A DNA stretch of 64,000 bases from the NCBI GenBank assembly GCA_910577285.1, contig CAJTLO010000008.1:1-64000 (forward strand), in the 5' to 3' direction. The notes under the pieces were generated by a model, which saw nothing but the letters and a program-made list of their open reading frames with translations, had not been told where the DNA came from and did no database searches. Position numbers and translations under genes: made by a program. Within the stretch, counting starts at the first letter, position 1. Each line of letters begins with the position of its first letter. This stretch comes from an uncultured Rikenellaceae bacterium. Lineage in GTDB: Bacteria > Bacteroidota > Bacteroidia > Bacteroidales > Rikenellaceae. Below are positions 17,598-27,290 of this stretch, one piece after another.

Positions 17598-18199
17598 ACG
17601 GCTTCCGGTTCCTGTCGTTCGTGTTTTCCTTTCACTATCTTCTGTGCGCTCTTGGAGAGGTTCTCCTCGTCCTCCAGGAAGCGCTTTATCTTGAGGATGG
17701 CGGCTTCGTAGCCCGGTATCTGCACCTTCTCGTACAGATTCACCTTCTGGGTGGTCTTCTTGCGTGCATGGTCGAGCAACTCCATCCGACGGATATACAC
17801 CTCATACTCGATACCCAGCCGTGCGAGCTCCCGGAGCAGCGCGATACCGTCGGCATACCACACCGGGCTGCTGAACAGATCGAACTCCTTCTCCTCGAAC
17901 TCCACCCCTCCGAGCAGCGGCACATTCACGCCGGCTATCTTCGACATGCGCAGGTCCACTCCCCGAACGGCCAGCAGCGCGGGATCGAACTCCCCCCACA
18001 ACGCCGCCATGTATTCGTAACGGCCGAGCATCTCCGTCATGCGCTCCTGCGCCAAAGCCGCCGCATCACGCGCCTTCTTTACCTCCAGGCGCAGCGCCGA
18101 CTCCTTGCTCTTGATGGTCGGGAGGGCACGCTGGCGCATCTGGAGCTTCTTGCGCATATCGCCGAGCGACGTCTTGTTATATTGAAATTTAATTGCCAT
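17594..18199 (-). CDS. ntpD: V-type ATPase central-stalk subunit D
   Basis: A 201-residue protein, mostly two long helices, as in the central rotor stalk. ATG at 18199 gives MAIKFQYNKTSLGDMRKKLQ, the usual family start; an in-frame ATG 14 codons upstream only adds a basic leader. The end overlaps subunit I. No separate F subunit is seen beside it, although D normally pairs with F in the stalk. Confidence 0.85.
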   Translation of the reverse strand: MAIKFQYNKTSLGDMRKKLQMRQRALPTIKSKESALRLEVKKARDAAALAQERMTEMLGRYEYMAALWGEFDPALLAVRGVDLRMSKIAGVNVPLLGGVEFEEKEFDLFSSPVWYADGIALLRELARLGIEYEVYIRRMELLDHARKKTTQKVNLYEKVQIPGYEAAILKIKRFLEDEENLSKSAQKIVKGKHERQEPEAV

Positions 18200-18410
18200 T
18201 TCACTTGCTTTTTTCCTGTCCGTTATCTTCCCGGACCGCATTCCTGCCGCTTGCGGGGAGTGCCAAAGACCGACTCGCCGCCTCCGGCATCACCTGCGAC
18301 ACACACCCCTGCGGAGAGAACCGCCGCTTCCCGGCACGGGGACCCTACAAAGCGCATCCGCACACCCGGCAGTCGGCCGCACGGCATGCCCCTTCCGTTC
18401 CCTCTCCGAA
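18200..18410. other. spacer between V-ATPase B and D genes, possible hairpin
   Basis: An unusually long gap (211 bases) inside an otherwise tight operon. I see no gene. An imperfect hairpin about 18239-18266 (GCATTCC / GGAGTGC outer pairs) could adjust relative expression of the subunits downstream of B. Confidence 0.35.
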
Positions 18411-19736
18411 TCAGGCCGTCCGGGGCCAATACTTCTCGGTCAACGCCTCCTTGATGGCCACCTCGCTCTTGGTGAAGTACTTCGCAAAGAGCCGCCATGC
18501 GGTATCGAGCATCTCGGTGACCTCGATATTGACGTCGATGGCTAACAGTCTTTCGGAGTATTCCCGGGCGAATTTCAGCGTCCGCTCGTCGTAATCGGAG
18601 AGGTCGAAACCGTTTTCCAACTTGGTCCTCGCATTGGCCGCATCGGAATAGAGCCTCACCGCGGCGTTCATCACCTGCGGATGGTCCTCGCGGGTCTTCT
18701 TCCCTATCACGAGCTGCTTCAGACGCGAAAGGCTCCGGAAGGGGTCTACGATGACCTTTCCCGTATCGCTGTCCTTACGCAGGAACAACTGTCCCTCGGT
18801 GATGTATCCCGTGTTGTCGGGCACGGCATTGGTGATGTCGCCGCCCGAAAGGGTCGTTACGGCGATGATGGTGATCGAACCGCCGTTGGGAAGCTGCACG
18901 GCCTTTTCGTAGATCTTCGCCAGGTCGGAATAGAGCGAACCCGGCATGGAGTCTTTCGAAGGAATCTGGTCCATGCGGTTCGACACGATAGCCAGCGCAT
19001 CGGCGTAGAGCGTCATGTCCGTCAACAGCACAAGCACCTTCTCGCCCTTGTCCACGGCGAAATATTCGGCGGCCGTGAGCGCCATGTCGGGCACCAGAAG
19101 CCGCTCCACGGGCGGATTCTCGGTGGTATTCACGAAACATACGATGCGGTCGAGCACCCCGGCATTCTCGAACAGGTTCCGGAAATAGAGGTAGTCGTCG
19201 TTGGTCATACCCATACCGCCCAGAATGATCTTATCGGCCTGCGCACGCAACGCCACATCGGCCATCACCTGGTTGTAGGGCTGGTCGGGGTCGGCGAAGA
19301 AAGGTATCTTCTGCCCGGACACGATCGTATTGTTGAGGTCGATGCCGGCGATACCGGTGGCGATAAGTTCCGAGGGCTGGATACGCTTGAAAGGGTTCAC
19401 CGTCGGACCGCCTATCTCCCGCGCTTCGCCCTCGACGGGCATGCCGCCGTCGAGCGGGGCACCGTAAGCATCGAAAAAACGCCCCGCAAGGTCATCCCCC
19501 ACCTTCAGTACCGGCGGCTCCCCGTGGAAGACCACTTCCGAATCGGTAGCGATCCCCTCCGTGCCCTGGAACACCTGCAAGGTGATCTCGTCGCCCGAAA
19601 TGCGCACCACCTGCGCCAGCTTGCCGCCCACGGTGGCCAGCTCGTCGTTGCCGACCCCCTGCGCCCGAACCGTCACGGTGGCTTTGGTTATGTTGTCGAT
19701 TTTGGTGTATATCTTCTGAAATGCTTTCGTTGTCAT
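18411..19736 (-). CDS. ntpB: V-type ATPase regulatory subunit B
   Basis: A 441-residue protein. ATG 19736 (MTTKAFQKIYTKIDNI) is the natural start; longer in-frame extensions are low-complexity and unlike the family. It contains the beta-barrel, the nucleotide-binding core without a functional P-loop (GQKIPFFADPDQPYNQ where A subunits have a GxxGxGKT) and the ISRLEDALPC-like region as DMTLYADALAIVSNRMDQIP. It alternates with A in the V1 hexamer and lies 13 bases from A. Confidence 0.9.
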   Translation of the reverse strand: MTTKAFQKIYTKIDNITKATVTVRAQGVGNDELATVGGKLAQVVRISGDEITLQVFQGTEGIATDSEVVFHGEPPVLKVGDDLAGRFFDAYGAPLDGGMPVEGEAREIGGPTVNPFKRIQPSELIATGIAGIDLNNTIVSGQKIPFFADPDQPYNQVMADVALRAQADKIILGGMGMTNDDYLYFRNLFENAGVLDRIVCFVNTTENPPVERLLVPDMALTAAEYFAVDKGEKVLVLLTDMTLYADALAIVSNRMDQIPSKDSMPGSLYSDLAKIYEKAVQLPNGGSITIIAVTTLSGGDITNAVPDNTGYITEGQLFLRKDSDTGKVIVDPFRSLSRLKQLVIGKKTREDHPQVMNAAVRLYSDAANARTKLENGFDLSDYDERTLKFAREYSERLLAIDVNIEVTEMLDTAWRLFAKYFTKSEVAIKEALTEKYWPRTA

Positions 19737-19749
19737 GGTAGTGGCGGAT

Positions 19750-21510
19750 TTATTTGTTGGACTCCTTCGTGGCCACGAGCTCATCGATACGCGCACGGTA
19801 CTCGGCGAACTTTTCGCTTTCCCACTCGGAATAGTTGAGCTGCCGGAAGAGGTTGATAAGCGATTTGTAGAACTCGGCACAGCCCTGGAAGTCGTCAAAA
19901 TCGAACCTCCGATCGCAGATGTCGAGCACGAGGTTGTACATGTACCGCTGCCTGTCGAGCGGGGTATTGGCGTCTATCGCGTCGAAAGCGTCCTGCTGAA
20001 GGATCACGAAGTCGATCAGCTCGCTCTTCCAGAAACGGTCGTGATACTCTACCGGTACGCCGTCGTCGCCGAGGATGTCGATCTGCTCGGCAGCCTCCTT
20101 GCCGCGCTGTACGATGGTCTTGCCCTTGTTCACGAGTCCTACCCAGCCTGCCTCGATCCGCCCGTCGAGGTACTCGACGATCTCGGGATATTCGAGGTAT
20201 TTGGAGTAGCTGTCCAGCGGATCGATGGCCGGATAACGCTTGCTGTCGGCACGCTGCTGGGAAAGAGCGTAGAAACAGCGGGCGGCCTTCTGCGTGGCCT
20301 CCGTCACCGGCTCCTTGAGGTTACCTCCCGCAGGCGACACCGTACCGAGGAAGGTCACCGACCCCGTCGCGCCGTTGCGCAGATGCACCAGTCCCGCACG
20401 CGCATAGAAGTTGGATATGATGGCCGAAAGGTCCATCGGGAAGGCATCCTGCCCGGGCAGCTCCTCCAGACGGTTACTCATCTCACGCAACGCCTGCGCC
20501 CAGCGCGAAGTGGAGTCGGCCAGAATCAGCACCTTGAGGCCCATGGCCCGGTAATACTCTCCGATGGTCATGCCCGTATACACGGAAGCCTCGCGCGAGG
20601 CCACGGGCATGTTGGAGGTGTTGCAGATGATGGTCGTGCGCTCCATCAGCTTGTGCCCCGTATGGGGGTCGTCCAGATGGGGAAACTCCGCGAAGATCTC
20701 CACCACCTCGTTGGCACGCTCGCCGCAAGCGATCATGATGATGATGTCGGCCTCGGCCTGCTTGGCGATGGCATGCTGCAACACCGTCTTTCCCGCCCCG
20801 AAAGGCCCCGGGATGAATCCCGTACCGCCGTCGGCTATCGGGTTGAAGGTATCGATCGGCCGCACGCCCGTTTCGAGTATGCGCGAAGGACGCGGTTTGG
20901 AAACATACGCCTTGACGGGACGTTTCACCGGCCACCGCTGCACCATCGTCACCGGATGCTCCCGTCCCTGCGCATCTTCGAGCACGGCCACCGTATGACG
21001 GATGTTGTACTCGCCGGGGCCGACCACGCTCTTGACGGTATAACTTCCCTCGAAGGCGAAAGGCACCATGATCTTGTGCATGATCCACTGCTCCTTCACC
21101 TGCCCGAGCCAGTCGCCGGCCTCCACCCGGTCGCCCGGTTTGGCCAACGGTTCGAACTCCCACAAGGTCGTTTCGTCCAGCGGGGAGGTGCGCTGCCCGC
21201 GCCGGATGAACAGACCGTCCATATCGGCCAGGTCGTTCTGCAACCCGTCGTAGTTCTTCGAGAGGATGCCCGGACCGAGCGTGGCCTCGAGCATGTGTCC
21301 CTCGAACTCCACTTCGGCTCCCACCCGCAGGCCGCGGGTACTGTCGAACACCTGCACGTAGGCGTCGTCGCCGATCACCTTGATGACCTCGGCCATCATA
21401 CTCACCTCGCCCAGCGTTACGGTGGCTATCTCGTTCTGCGCCACCGGGCCGTCGGCCCGCACGATCACGATGTTGGAAATGATACCGGTTACTTTACCTT
21501 TCGTCTTCAT
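19750..21510 (-). CDS. ntpA: V-type ATPase catalytic subunit A
   Basis: A 586-residue catalytic subunit with the P-loop GPFGAGKT near residue 230, the catalytic-site GERANEV, the V/A-type non-homologous insertion (about 90-180), and the motif STSRWAQALREMSNRLEELP. It hydrolyses ATP to drive the central stalk, or makes ATP in reverse. The start MKTKGKVTGIISN is conserved. Its ATG overlaps the stop of the DUF2764 gene (4 bases). Confidence 0.95.
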   Translation of the reverse strand: MKTKGKVTGIISNIVIVRADGPVAQNEIATVTLGEVSMMAEVIKVIGDDAYVQVFDSTRGLRVGAEVEFEGHMLEATLGPGILSKNYDGLQNDLADMDGLFIRRGQRTSPLDETTLWEFEPLAKPGDRVEAGDWLGQVKEQWIMHKIMVPFAFEGSYTVKSVVGPGEYNIRHTVAVLEDAQGREHPVTMVQRWPVKRPVKAYVSKPRPSRILETGVRPIDTFNPIADGGTGFIPGPFGAGKTVLQHAIAKQAEADIIIMIACGERANEVVEIFAEFPHLDDPHTGHKLMERTTIICNTSNMPVASREASVYTGMTIGEYYRAMGLKVLILADSTSRWAQALREMSNRLEELPGQDAFPMDLSAIISNFYARAGLVHLRNGATGSVTFLGTVSPAGGNLKEPVTEATQKAARCFYALSQQRADSKRYPAIDPLDSYSKYLEYPEIVEYLDGRIEAGWVGLVNKGKTIVQRGKEAAEQIDILGDDGVPVEYHDRFWKSELIDFVILQQDAFDAIDANTPLDRQRYMYNLVLDICDRRFDFDDFQGCAEFYKSLINLFRQLNYSEWESEKFAEYRARIDELVATKESNK

Positions 21511-22388
21511 ATGTCTGTTTCTTTATTTTTGTCGGTTTGCATTTCGCAGCGTGTGCCCCTCTCCGTCAGGCCCTCCACGAGCCGGTGGAGCATCTCCCTG
21601 CCGCGCTGCGGATCGAGCGCCGTCCAGCGGTGAATGATGTTCACCCGGACCAGGTAGCCGAGAATAAAATCCAGGTCGAAATAGTTCGTCAGGGTCAGCT
21701 CTTCGGCCATGTTCCAGCGTATGGCATCCATCCGGTTCTCCTTCTCCACCAGATTGCCCGCATCGGACACCGCCTGCATCACCTGGTCCACGTAGGCCAC
21801 CTCGCCCTTTATTCCGAAATCGGCCGCGGAGCTGCGTGCGAGCGCACTCTCGATGTCGCCCGTCCCCACGACCACCTCCGCCACGGGAATGCCGCGCCTG
21901 CGTGCGGCAAAAGCGGCCGCCACGTTGCGCAGAGTGCGGTCGAAAGCCGACCAGCGGCGCAGGAACTGCGACGACGACCGGGCGCACTCGGCGTAATAGG
22001 CGGCGAAAAGGTTGCGTTCGAAAGATTGCTCCATGTCCGCGTCCTCGCCGACATCCGCTCCCGCACCCTCCTTGTCGGCGGCATTGAAAGCGGCGATCAC
22101 CCGCCCCAGGGAGGCGGGCAGGCGCGAAGGAGCGAGAAGCTCTTCCTGCAGCTCCTCCCGCGAGAGATTGCCCAACCGGGAGAAGTGCTCCCGCCCGGCC
22201 CGCAGGCCGATGAGATTCTCTATGTCGTAATAGGTATAAAGGAGTTCCACCGTTCTACGGTCACGCCGCGAAAGATCCTCCTTGATCTCCGCGATGAGGG
22301 CCGGCGCATCGAACCCCTTTCGATCCGAGTCGAGGGTATACTCCTTAAGCCCCGCGACAAGGCAATAATACTCTTTCCGGAACAACAT
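21507..22388 (-). CDS. DUF2764 protein, V-ATPase subunit C-like
   Basis: A 293-residue protein of the DUF2764 family, which lies between E and A in Bacteroidetes V-ATPase operons. It is largely helical and starts MLFRKEYYCLVAGLKEY. By place, size and helical make-up it probably replaces subunit C, which joins the V1 rotor axle to the proteolipid ring. The overlap with subunit A and the 6-base gap to E support one transcript. The C-like role is an inference from context. Confidence 0.75.
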   Translation of the reverse strand: MLFRKEYYCLVAGLKEYTLDSDRKGFDAPALIAEIKEDLSRRDRRTVELLYTYYDIENLIGLRAGREHFSRLGNLSREELQEELLAPSRLPASLGRVIAAFNAADKEGAGADVGEDADMEQSFERNLFAAYYAECARSSSQFLRRWSAFDRTLRNVAAAFAARRRGIPVAEVVVGTGDIESALARSSAADFGIKGEVAYVDQVMQAVSDAGNLVEKENRMDAIRWNMAEELTLTNYFDLDFILGYLVRVNIIHRWTALDPQRGREMLHRLVEGLTERGTRCEMQTDKNKETDI

Positions 22389-22394
22389 ACCTCC

Positions 22395-23012
22395 CTACTT
22401 TTCGGCGTAAAGCATCCTTGCCACGCGCTCTTTCAGAAATTCGGAAAGCAATGCGTCGAAATCGGCCGCGGAGAAGCTGATATAGTATCCGCCTCCCTTC
22501 TCGCCTATCCGGAACCCGCTGCGGACGCTGTCGGAATAACCGACCTCGATCCCCTGCGAGAGCAGGCTGCGGGCCGCCTCTTCGAACTCCCTGCCGAAAC
22601 GCTCCTGCCACTGGGCCGGAAGCAACGCCGAGAGCGTCACCTTGCCGGCCGAATCACCCCGCCAACCGGCGGCCACGGCGAGCAGCATCTCCCGGATGAA
22701 GGCGGGATCCACCACCGCCTCGTGTAGCGACCCGGAAACGGTCCTGGCAACGATCATCTCCGCAATGCGCTCCCGGAGCGCCCCGACCGCCTGACGGCCC
22801 GCAAGCGCCACCTCGGTCATCGTATTCCGGCGAAGCTCCTCGGCTTTCCTGCGAGCCTCCTCCACGATGGCGTCCGCCCGCTCCCGGGCCTCCCTCACGA
22901 GGGCATCGGCCTGCGTCTGCGCATCGGCAACGAGTTTCTCCGCATCGCTGCGGCCCTTGGCAAGACCATCCTCATAGAGTTTGTTGGTCAGTTCCTGAAG
23001 TTTGTTTTCCAT
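22395..23012 (-). CDS. ntpE: V-type ATPase peripheral-stalk subunit E
   Basis: A 205-residue protein. The first 90 residues are a long Ala/Glu/Arg-rich coiled coil (KLVADAQTQADALVREARE), followed by a globular C-terminal domain: the E subunit of the peripheral stalk. It is first in the operon. I found no TAnnTTTG box in the 140 bases upstream, so it may be read through from the DUF4301 gene. Confidence 0.85.
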   Translation of the reverse strand: MENKLQELTNKLYEDGLAKGRSDAEKLVADAQTQADALVREARERADAIVEEARRKAEELRRNTMTEVALAGRQAVGALRERIAEMIVARTVSGSLHEAVVDPAFIREMLLAVAAGWRGDSAGKVTLSALLPAQWQERFGREFEEAARSLLSQGIEVGYSDSVRSGFRIGEKGGGYYISFSAADFDALLSEFLKERVARMLYAEK

Positions 23013-23156
23013 AGTGCGTTATCTTTTATATTTCCTTATTTTCCGATTTTCAGCGCCGTCCGCAGCCTTCCCGCCTCCGGCAGACATGGGGGTAACGGCC
23101 TCCCCGCCGAAATAGTATCCCTCCGCCGACTTTTTCTTCTGCGCGACCGCCCCTCC

Positions 23157-24629
23157 CTACTCCCGATGGCCGGGACGCAACAGGTCGGTCACCGTCTTCA
23201 CCGGCGTGAAGGTGGCGGCGGGAACCTCTACGAAAAGGGTATTCCAGTCCGACATGGCCCCGTTCCACAGTCCCGGTCGCTCCATCGCCTTCAAAGGCCT
23301 TCCGTCCCTGGACTTCTCGGAGATGAAACCCGCCATGCGGTCCACGTAACGCGCCAGGTCGTATTTGCGCCCTCTGCGGTCGCGCACGCCGCACACGACG
23401 TCCACGGGATTGAAATGGGTGGCGCCCGCCATCGCCTCCGCCCGTCGGACGGGTTCTATCTGCGACGACTCGACGATCTGCAACGACACCGCGCCGGAAG
23501 CACCGCGGGCGAAAAACGGCCCGCCGCCCGGCTCCCCTTCGTTGCGCACCATGCCGCACACCCGCACCGGACGGTCGAGCATCCTGCATAGGCACGCGAT
23601 CCGTTCCGATGCCGCGAGCAGCCCGAACCCTTCGGGAAGCCCCGCACACAGCGTATCGCGCACGAAAGCCGTCGCCCGCTCGACCTCTTCGTCGGAAGGA
23701 GTACCCTCCTCCAGCCGATGCAGCCAGCCATAGACCTCCTCTTGCACCTGAAGCAGCAGCCCCCCCAGCGCTTTCTTATAGGTCACCGTATCTCCGCGCC
23801 GGGAATCGGTCGTCACGTTATCTATGTTCTTGATAAAGATCAGATCGGCGTCGATCTCGTTCAGATTTTCCAGAAGCGCCCCGTGGCCCGCGGGCCGAAA
23901 CAGGAGCGAACCGTCCGCATTCCGGAAAGGGGTGTTGTCCGGATTCACGGCGATCGTATCGGTCGATCCCTTCTGCACCGACAGGGCGACGTCGTACGCC
24001 ACGCCGAATCGGGCACCGTATCTCGGAACCGCCTTCTCGAGCAAGCTGCGAAACCCCTCGACATGCTCCGGCGACACGGTGAAGTGAATCGCCACGCGCC
24101 CTCCGCACACGGCATACTGCGCCCCTTCGACGAGGTGCTCTTCCAGCGCGGTACGCACCTCCTGCGCATAACGATGGAAGGGAATCAGCGCCTTGGGCAT
24201 GTTCCCGTAGTCGAGGCCGCCGGGGCCGACGATGCCGCGGAGAATCTCCGCCGCCGACGCATCCGGGGAAATCGACCGCCGCAACGGGACGCAGAACGCA
24301 AAGCGCTCCAGCGACTCCAGCACTCCGGCGACCGTTTCGTTCCCCGTTCCCGAGTCGAGAAACTCGAAGAGGTCGCGGAACATCCGCGTCGCCGCACCGG
24401 AAGCCGGCACGAACTTCACCACGCGACACCTGTCGCATGCGGCCTCGTACCTCCGGCCCAGGGCGGTCAACCGTTCGGCATCAAGACGAAGGATGCCGTC
24501 GCCCACGGAGGCGGGACGTACCACGTCGAGGTAGGGGAACCCGCTCCTGAAAACGGCGAGCTGTTCCCGCACCGCTTCCTCCCGAAGCCCGTGCGCCCTT
24601 ATACTGTCCGAATCGCGCTTATCCAGCAT
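23157..24629 (-). CDS. DUF4301 family protein
   Basis: A 490-residue protein matching the DUF4301 family of Bacteroidetes. Motifs include KFVPASGAATRMFRDLFEFL near residue 70, a segment with PKALIPFH, and FRPAGHGALLENLNEIDAD in the centre. These resemble sugar-nucleotide transferase folds (P-x-G-A-A-T-R, then P-K-x-L-x-P-F), so a nucleotidyltransferase-like activity is possible but unproven. It lies 144 bases upstream of the V-ATPase operon on the same strand and is divergent from murB. Confidence 0.7.
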   Translation of the reverse strand: MLDKRDSDSIRAHGLREEAVREQLAVFRSGFPYLDVVRPASVGDGILRLDAERLTALGRRYEAACDRCRVVKFVPASGAATRMFRDLFEFLDSGTGNETVAGVLESLERFAFCVPLRRSISPDASAAEILRGIVGPGGLDYGNMPKALIPFHRYAQEVRTALEEHLVEGAQYAVCGGRVAIHFTVSPEHVEGFRSLLEKAVPRYGARFGVAYDVALSVQKGSTDTIAVNPDNTPFRNADGSLLFRPAGHGALLENLNEIDADLIFIKNIDNVTTDSRRGDTVTYKKALGGLLLQVQEEVYGWLHRLEEGTPSDEEVERATAFVRDTLCAGLPEGFGLLAASERIACLCRMLDRPVRVCGMVRNEGEPGGGPFFARGASGAVSLQIVESSQIEPVRRAEAMAGATHFNPVDVVCGVRDRRGRKYDLARYVDRMAGFISEKSRDGRPLKAMERPGLWNGAMSDWNTLFVEVPAATFTPVKTVTDLLRPGHRE

Positions 24630-24659
24630 ACCCTCTGTCTATTTGAAACCAACGATTTT

Positions 24660-24667
24660 CAAAGTTA
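24660..24667 (-). promoter_or_regulatory. -7 box for the DUF4301 gene
   Basis: The minus-strand sequence TAACTTTG matches TAnnTTTG, 31 bases before the start codon. No good TTTG is found at the -33 place. Confidence 0.45.
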
Positions 24668-24812
24668 GCAATTTTCAATCGTCCCGCACCGGAAAACCTC
24701 AAAAAAATCCACCCCGCAGCCCGGCCCGGCCACCTCGGCGACACCTGCACGCACCCCTGCCGGAGCGGGTGTCAATATTATCGGCGGCAGGGACAATTCC
24801 GGAAATTTTGGA

Positions 24813-24820
24813 TAAATTTG
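24813..24820 (+). promoter_or_regulatory. -7 box for murB
   Basis: TAAATTTG matches TAnnTTTG and ends 7 bases before the murB ATG, so the mRNA would be almost leaderless. The -33 side is weak. Confidence 0.5.
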
Positions 24821-24827
24821 CATCGTT

Positions 24828-25841
24828 ATGATAAAAGAGATCCTGCATGCCGACCTGACGGGGCGGAACAGTTTCGGCGTCGCCGCCGTCGCCGACCGCA
24901 TCGTGGAGTTCGACGACGCCACCTCTCTGCGCGACTACCTCGCCGAACACGAGGAGATCCGCCGGGGGAAGACCGCCGTACTGGGGGGCGGCAACAACAT
25001 CCTCTTTACGACCGACTTCCATGGCACGCTGCTGCACCCTACGGGCACCGATTTCCGCGTGACGGGCACATCGGACGACCGCACGACGGTAAGGGCCGCG
25101 GCAGGCATGGACTGGGAGGATTTCGTGGAGCGCTGCATCGGACTGGGCCTGTGGGGCGCGGAGAACCTGACGGGAATACCCGGCACGGTGGGCGCGGCCC
25201 CGGTACAAAACATCGGTGCCTACGGCGCCGAGGCGAAAGACATCGTCGAGTCCGTCGAGACCCTCGACCTGGCCACGCTCAAGGAGGCCTCCATCGCAGG
25301 CTGTCACTGCGGCTTCGGCTACCGCGAGAGCATCTTCAAAGGGATTCTGAGCGGGCGAACGGTCATCACCGCCGTCACATTCAACCTCTCCCGCACCCCG
25401 CGTCCCAACCTGGGCTATGCCGCCCTCGCACGGGAGGTGGAGCTCGCCGGCGGTCCCTCGCTGGAGAACATCCGCGCGACCGTCCGCAGGATACGCGGCG
25501 GGAAGCTGCCCGATCCGGCCGTGACGGGCAACGCCGGGAGTTTCTTCAAGAATCCCGTAGTGGCGGAAGACGTCGCCGCAACGATCCGGCGGGAATACCC
25601 CGACATGCCCTCTTTCCCGGCGCAGGAGGGGGTGAAGATACCGGCCGGATGGCTGATCGAGAAGACGGGGTGGAAAGGAGCCGCGCTCGGACGGGCGGGC
25701 ATCTACGACAAACAGGCACTCATTCTGGTGAACCTGGGCGGCGCAAGCGGAAGCGACATAACGGCGCTGGCCCGAAGGATCATCCGCGACGTGCAGACCC
25801 GGTTCGGCATCCGGATAGCGACCGAAGTGAACATATGGTAG
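24828..25841 (+). CDS. murB: UDP-N-acetylenolpyruvoylglucosamine reductase
   Basis: A 337-residue FAD enzyme that reduces UDP-GlcNAc-enolpyruvate to UDP-MurNAc in peptidoglycan synthesis. The features are NSFGVAAVADRIVEF at the start, the FAD-binding VLGGGNNILFTTDF, the IPGTVGAAPVQNIGAYG block, GCHCGFGYRESIFK of the type I enzyme, and NAGSFFKNPVV with the catalytic serine. The C-terminal KQALILVNLGGASGSD is typical. It is the first gene of a murB-tilS-holA-aminotransferase group. Confidence 0.95.
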   Translation: MIKEILHADLTGRNSFGVAAVADRIVEFDDATSLRDYLAEHEEIRRGKTAVLGGGNNILFTTDFHGTLLHPTGTDFRVTGTSDDRTTVRAAAGMDWEDFVERCIGLGLWGAENLTGIPGTVGAAPVQNIGAYGAEAKDIVESVETLDLATLKEASIAGCHCGFGYRESIFKGILSGRTVITAVTFNLSRTPRPNLGYAALAREVELAGGPSLENIRATVRRIRGGKLPDPAVTGNAGSFFKNPVVAEDVAATIRREYPDMPSFPAQEGVKIPAGWLIEKTGWKGAALGRAGIYDKQALILVNLGGASGSDITALARRIIRDVQTRFGIRIATEVNIW

Positions 25842-25921
25842 AACGGGACCCTGCACAGATGCAGGACCTGCAACGACAGAAGAACGGACACGGCAACCGC
25901 CGCGATCACAAAAACGAGGGT

Positions 25922-27262
25922 ATGCTCGAAGAGAAATTTCAACGATACATCCGGGAACACGCACTGGTGGAGCCGGGCGACAGGATTCTGCTCACCGTCA
26001 GCGGCGGAGTGGATTCGATGGTCATGATGGACCTTTTCGTATCGGCCGGTTACAGAGTGGGAGTCGCCCACTGCAACTTCCAGCTGCGCGGCGAGGAGTC
26101 CGACGAGGACGAAACGCTCGTGGAAACACGTGCCGCAAACTACGGGCTCCCCTTCTTCAACCGCAGATTCGACACGCAGGGCGAGATGGAATCCACCGGG
26201 GAATCGGTGCAGATCGCCGCACGGCGACTGCGCTACGAATGGTTCCGCGAGTTGAGCGCCGAGCACGGCTACGACGCGATCGCCATCGCCCACCATGCCG
26301 ACGACTCCATCGAGACGTTCTTCATCAACCTCATGCGCGGCACGGGCCTCAAGGGGCTCACCGGCATCCACAAGGTGAACGGCCGGATCATCCGTCCGCT
26401 GCTCTTCGCCTCCCGCCGCGAGATACTCGACTACGCCACCGCACACGGCATCCCCTTCCGGGAAGACTCCTCGAACCGTTCGACGAAATACATGCGCAAC
26501 AAGATACGGCTCGGCATCGTGCCCATTCTGCGCACCATCAATCCGAACTTCACCGAGCTCATGGGGGCCAACATCAGCCGGCTGACCGACGCCCAGCTCT
26601 TCATCGACCGCTGCATCGAATCCATCACACAACGGGCGGTGAGCCTTTCGGAGGGGATCGTCACGATCGATCCGGCGGCCATAGGCGACCGGATGCCGCT
26701 CAGCTACGTGATTTACGAGATCATGAGCTCCGGCTACGGCTTCAAGGGGGACGTGGTGGACGGCCTGCTGGAAGCGCTCCAGCGCGGTGCCACGGGCCGG
26801 CGGTTCTACTCCAAAGACTACGCCGCCTACATCGACCGGGGGCGGATCGTGGTCGTTCCGATCGCGGTGGAGGACCCCTGCGAAACGGAGCTCCCGGCCA
26901 CCGCACACAAGGTCTACTGCGGCAACAGCGTGATACTCGCCCGCCACACCGACATCGACAACATCGAGAGCCTCTGCCAACCCGAGAACGTCGCCCTACT
27001 GGACGCCGATCTGCTGCAGTGGCCGTTGAAACTGCGCAGATGGCACGAGGGCGACACGTTCGTCCCCTTCGGGATGAACGGCCACAAAAGAGTCAGCGAC
27101 TTTCTGATCAACGAAAAGGTATCGATGCCCGAAAAGAGCCGGCAGTTCGTACTCGTCAGCGGCGAGGAGATCGTGTGGGTGGTAGGCAGGCGCATCGACG
27201 ACCGCTACCGGGTGTCGGACAAGACCGAAAACATTCTTCTGCTGAAGAGGGAAATCCTGTAA
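25922..27262 (+). CDS. tilS: tRNA(Ile)-lysidine synthetase
   Basis: A 446-residue enzyme that adds lysine to C34 of tRNA-Ile(CAT) so that it reads AUA. It has the PP-loop LTVSGGVDSMVMMDLF, the LRGEESDEDE acidic motif, and HHADDSIETFFINLMRGTGL plus SNRSTKYMRNKIRLG. C-terminal TilS domains follow (LRRWHEGDTFVPFGMNGHK). ATG 25922 gives MLEEKFQRYI directly before the core. An in-frame ATG at 25835 overlaps the murB stop and would add a basic 29-residue leader, so it is a possible coupled start. Confidence 0.92.
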   Translation: MLEEKFQRYIREHALVEPGDRILLTVSGGVDSMVMMDLFVSAGYRVGVAHCNFQLRGEESDEDETLVETRAANYGLPFFNRRFDTQGEMESTGESVQIAARRLRYEWFRELSAEHGYDAIAIAHHADDSIETFFINLMRGTGLKGLTGIHKVNGRIIRPLLFASRREILDYATAHGIPFREDSSNRSTKYMRNKIRLGIVPILRTINPNFTELMGANISRLTDAQLFIDRCIESITQRAVSLSEGIVTIDPAAIGDRMPLSYVIYEIMSSGYGFKGDVVDGLLEALQRGATGRRFYSKDYAAYIDRGRIVVVPIAVEDPCETELPATAHKVYCGNSVILARHTDIDNIESLCQPENVALLDADLLQWPLKLRRWHEGDTFVPFGMNGHKRVSDFLINEKVSMPEKSRQFVLVSGEEIVWVVGRRIDDRYRVSDKTENILLLKREIL

Positions 27263-27290
27263 CGGACAGGGCAAAGAACACACGGGAAAG

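Noticed and set aside
24818..25921. An N-terminal extension of tilS across the murB gene
   Set aside because: The extension is the +1 frame of murB, and the PP-loop enzyme starts at 25922 or at most 25835.
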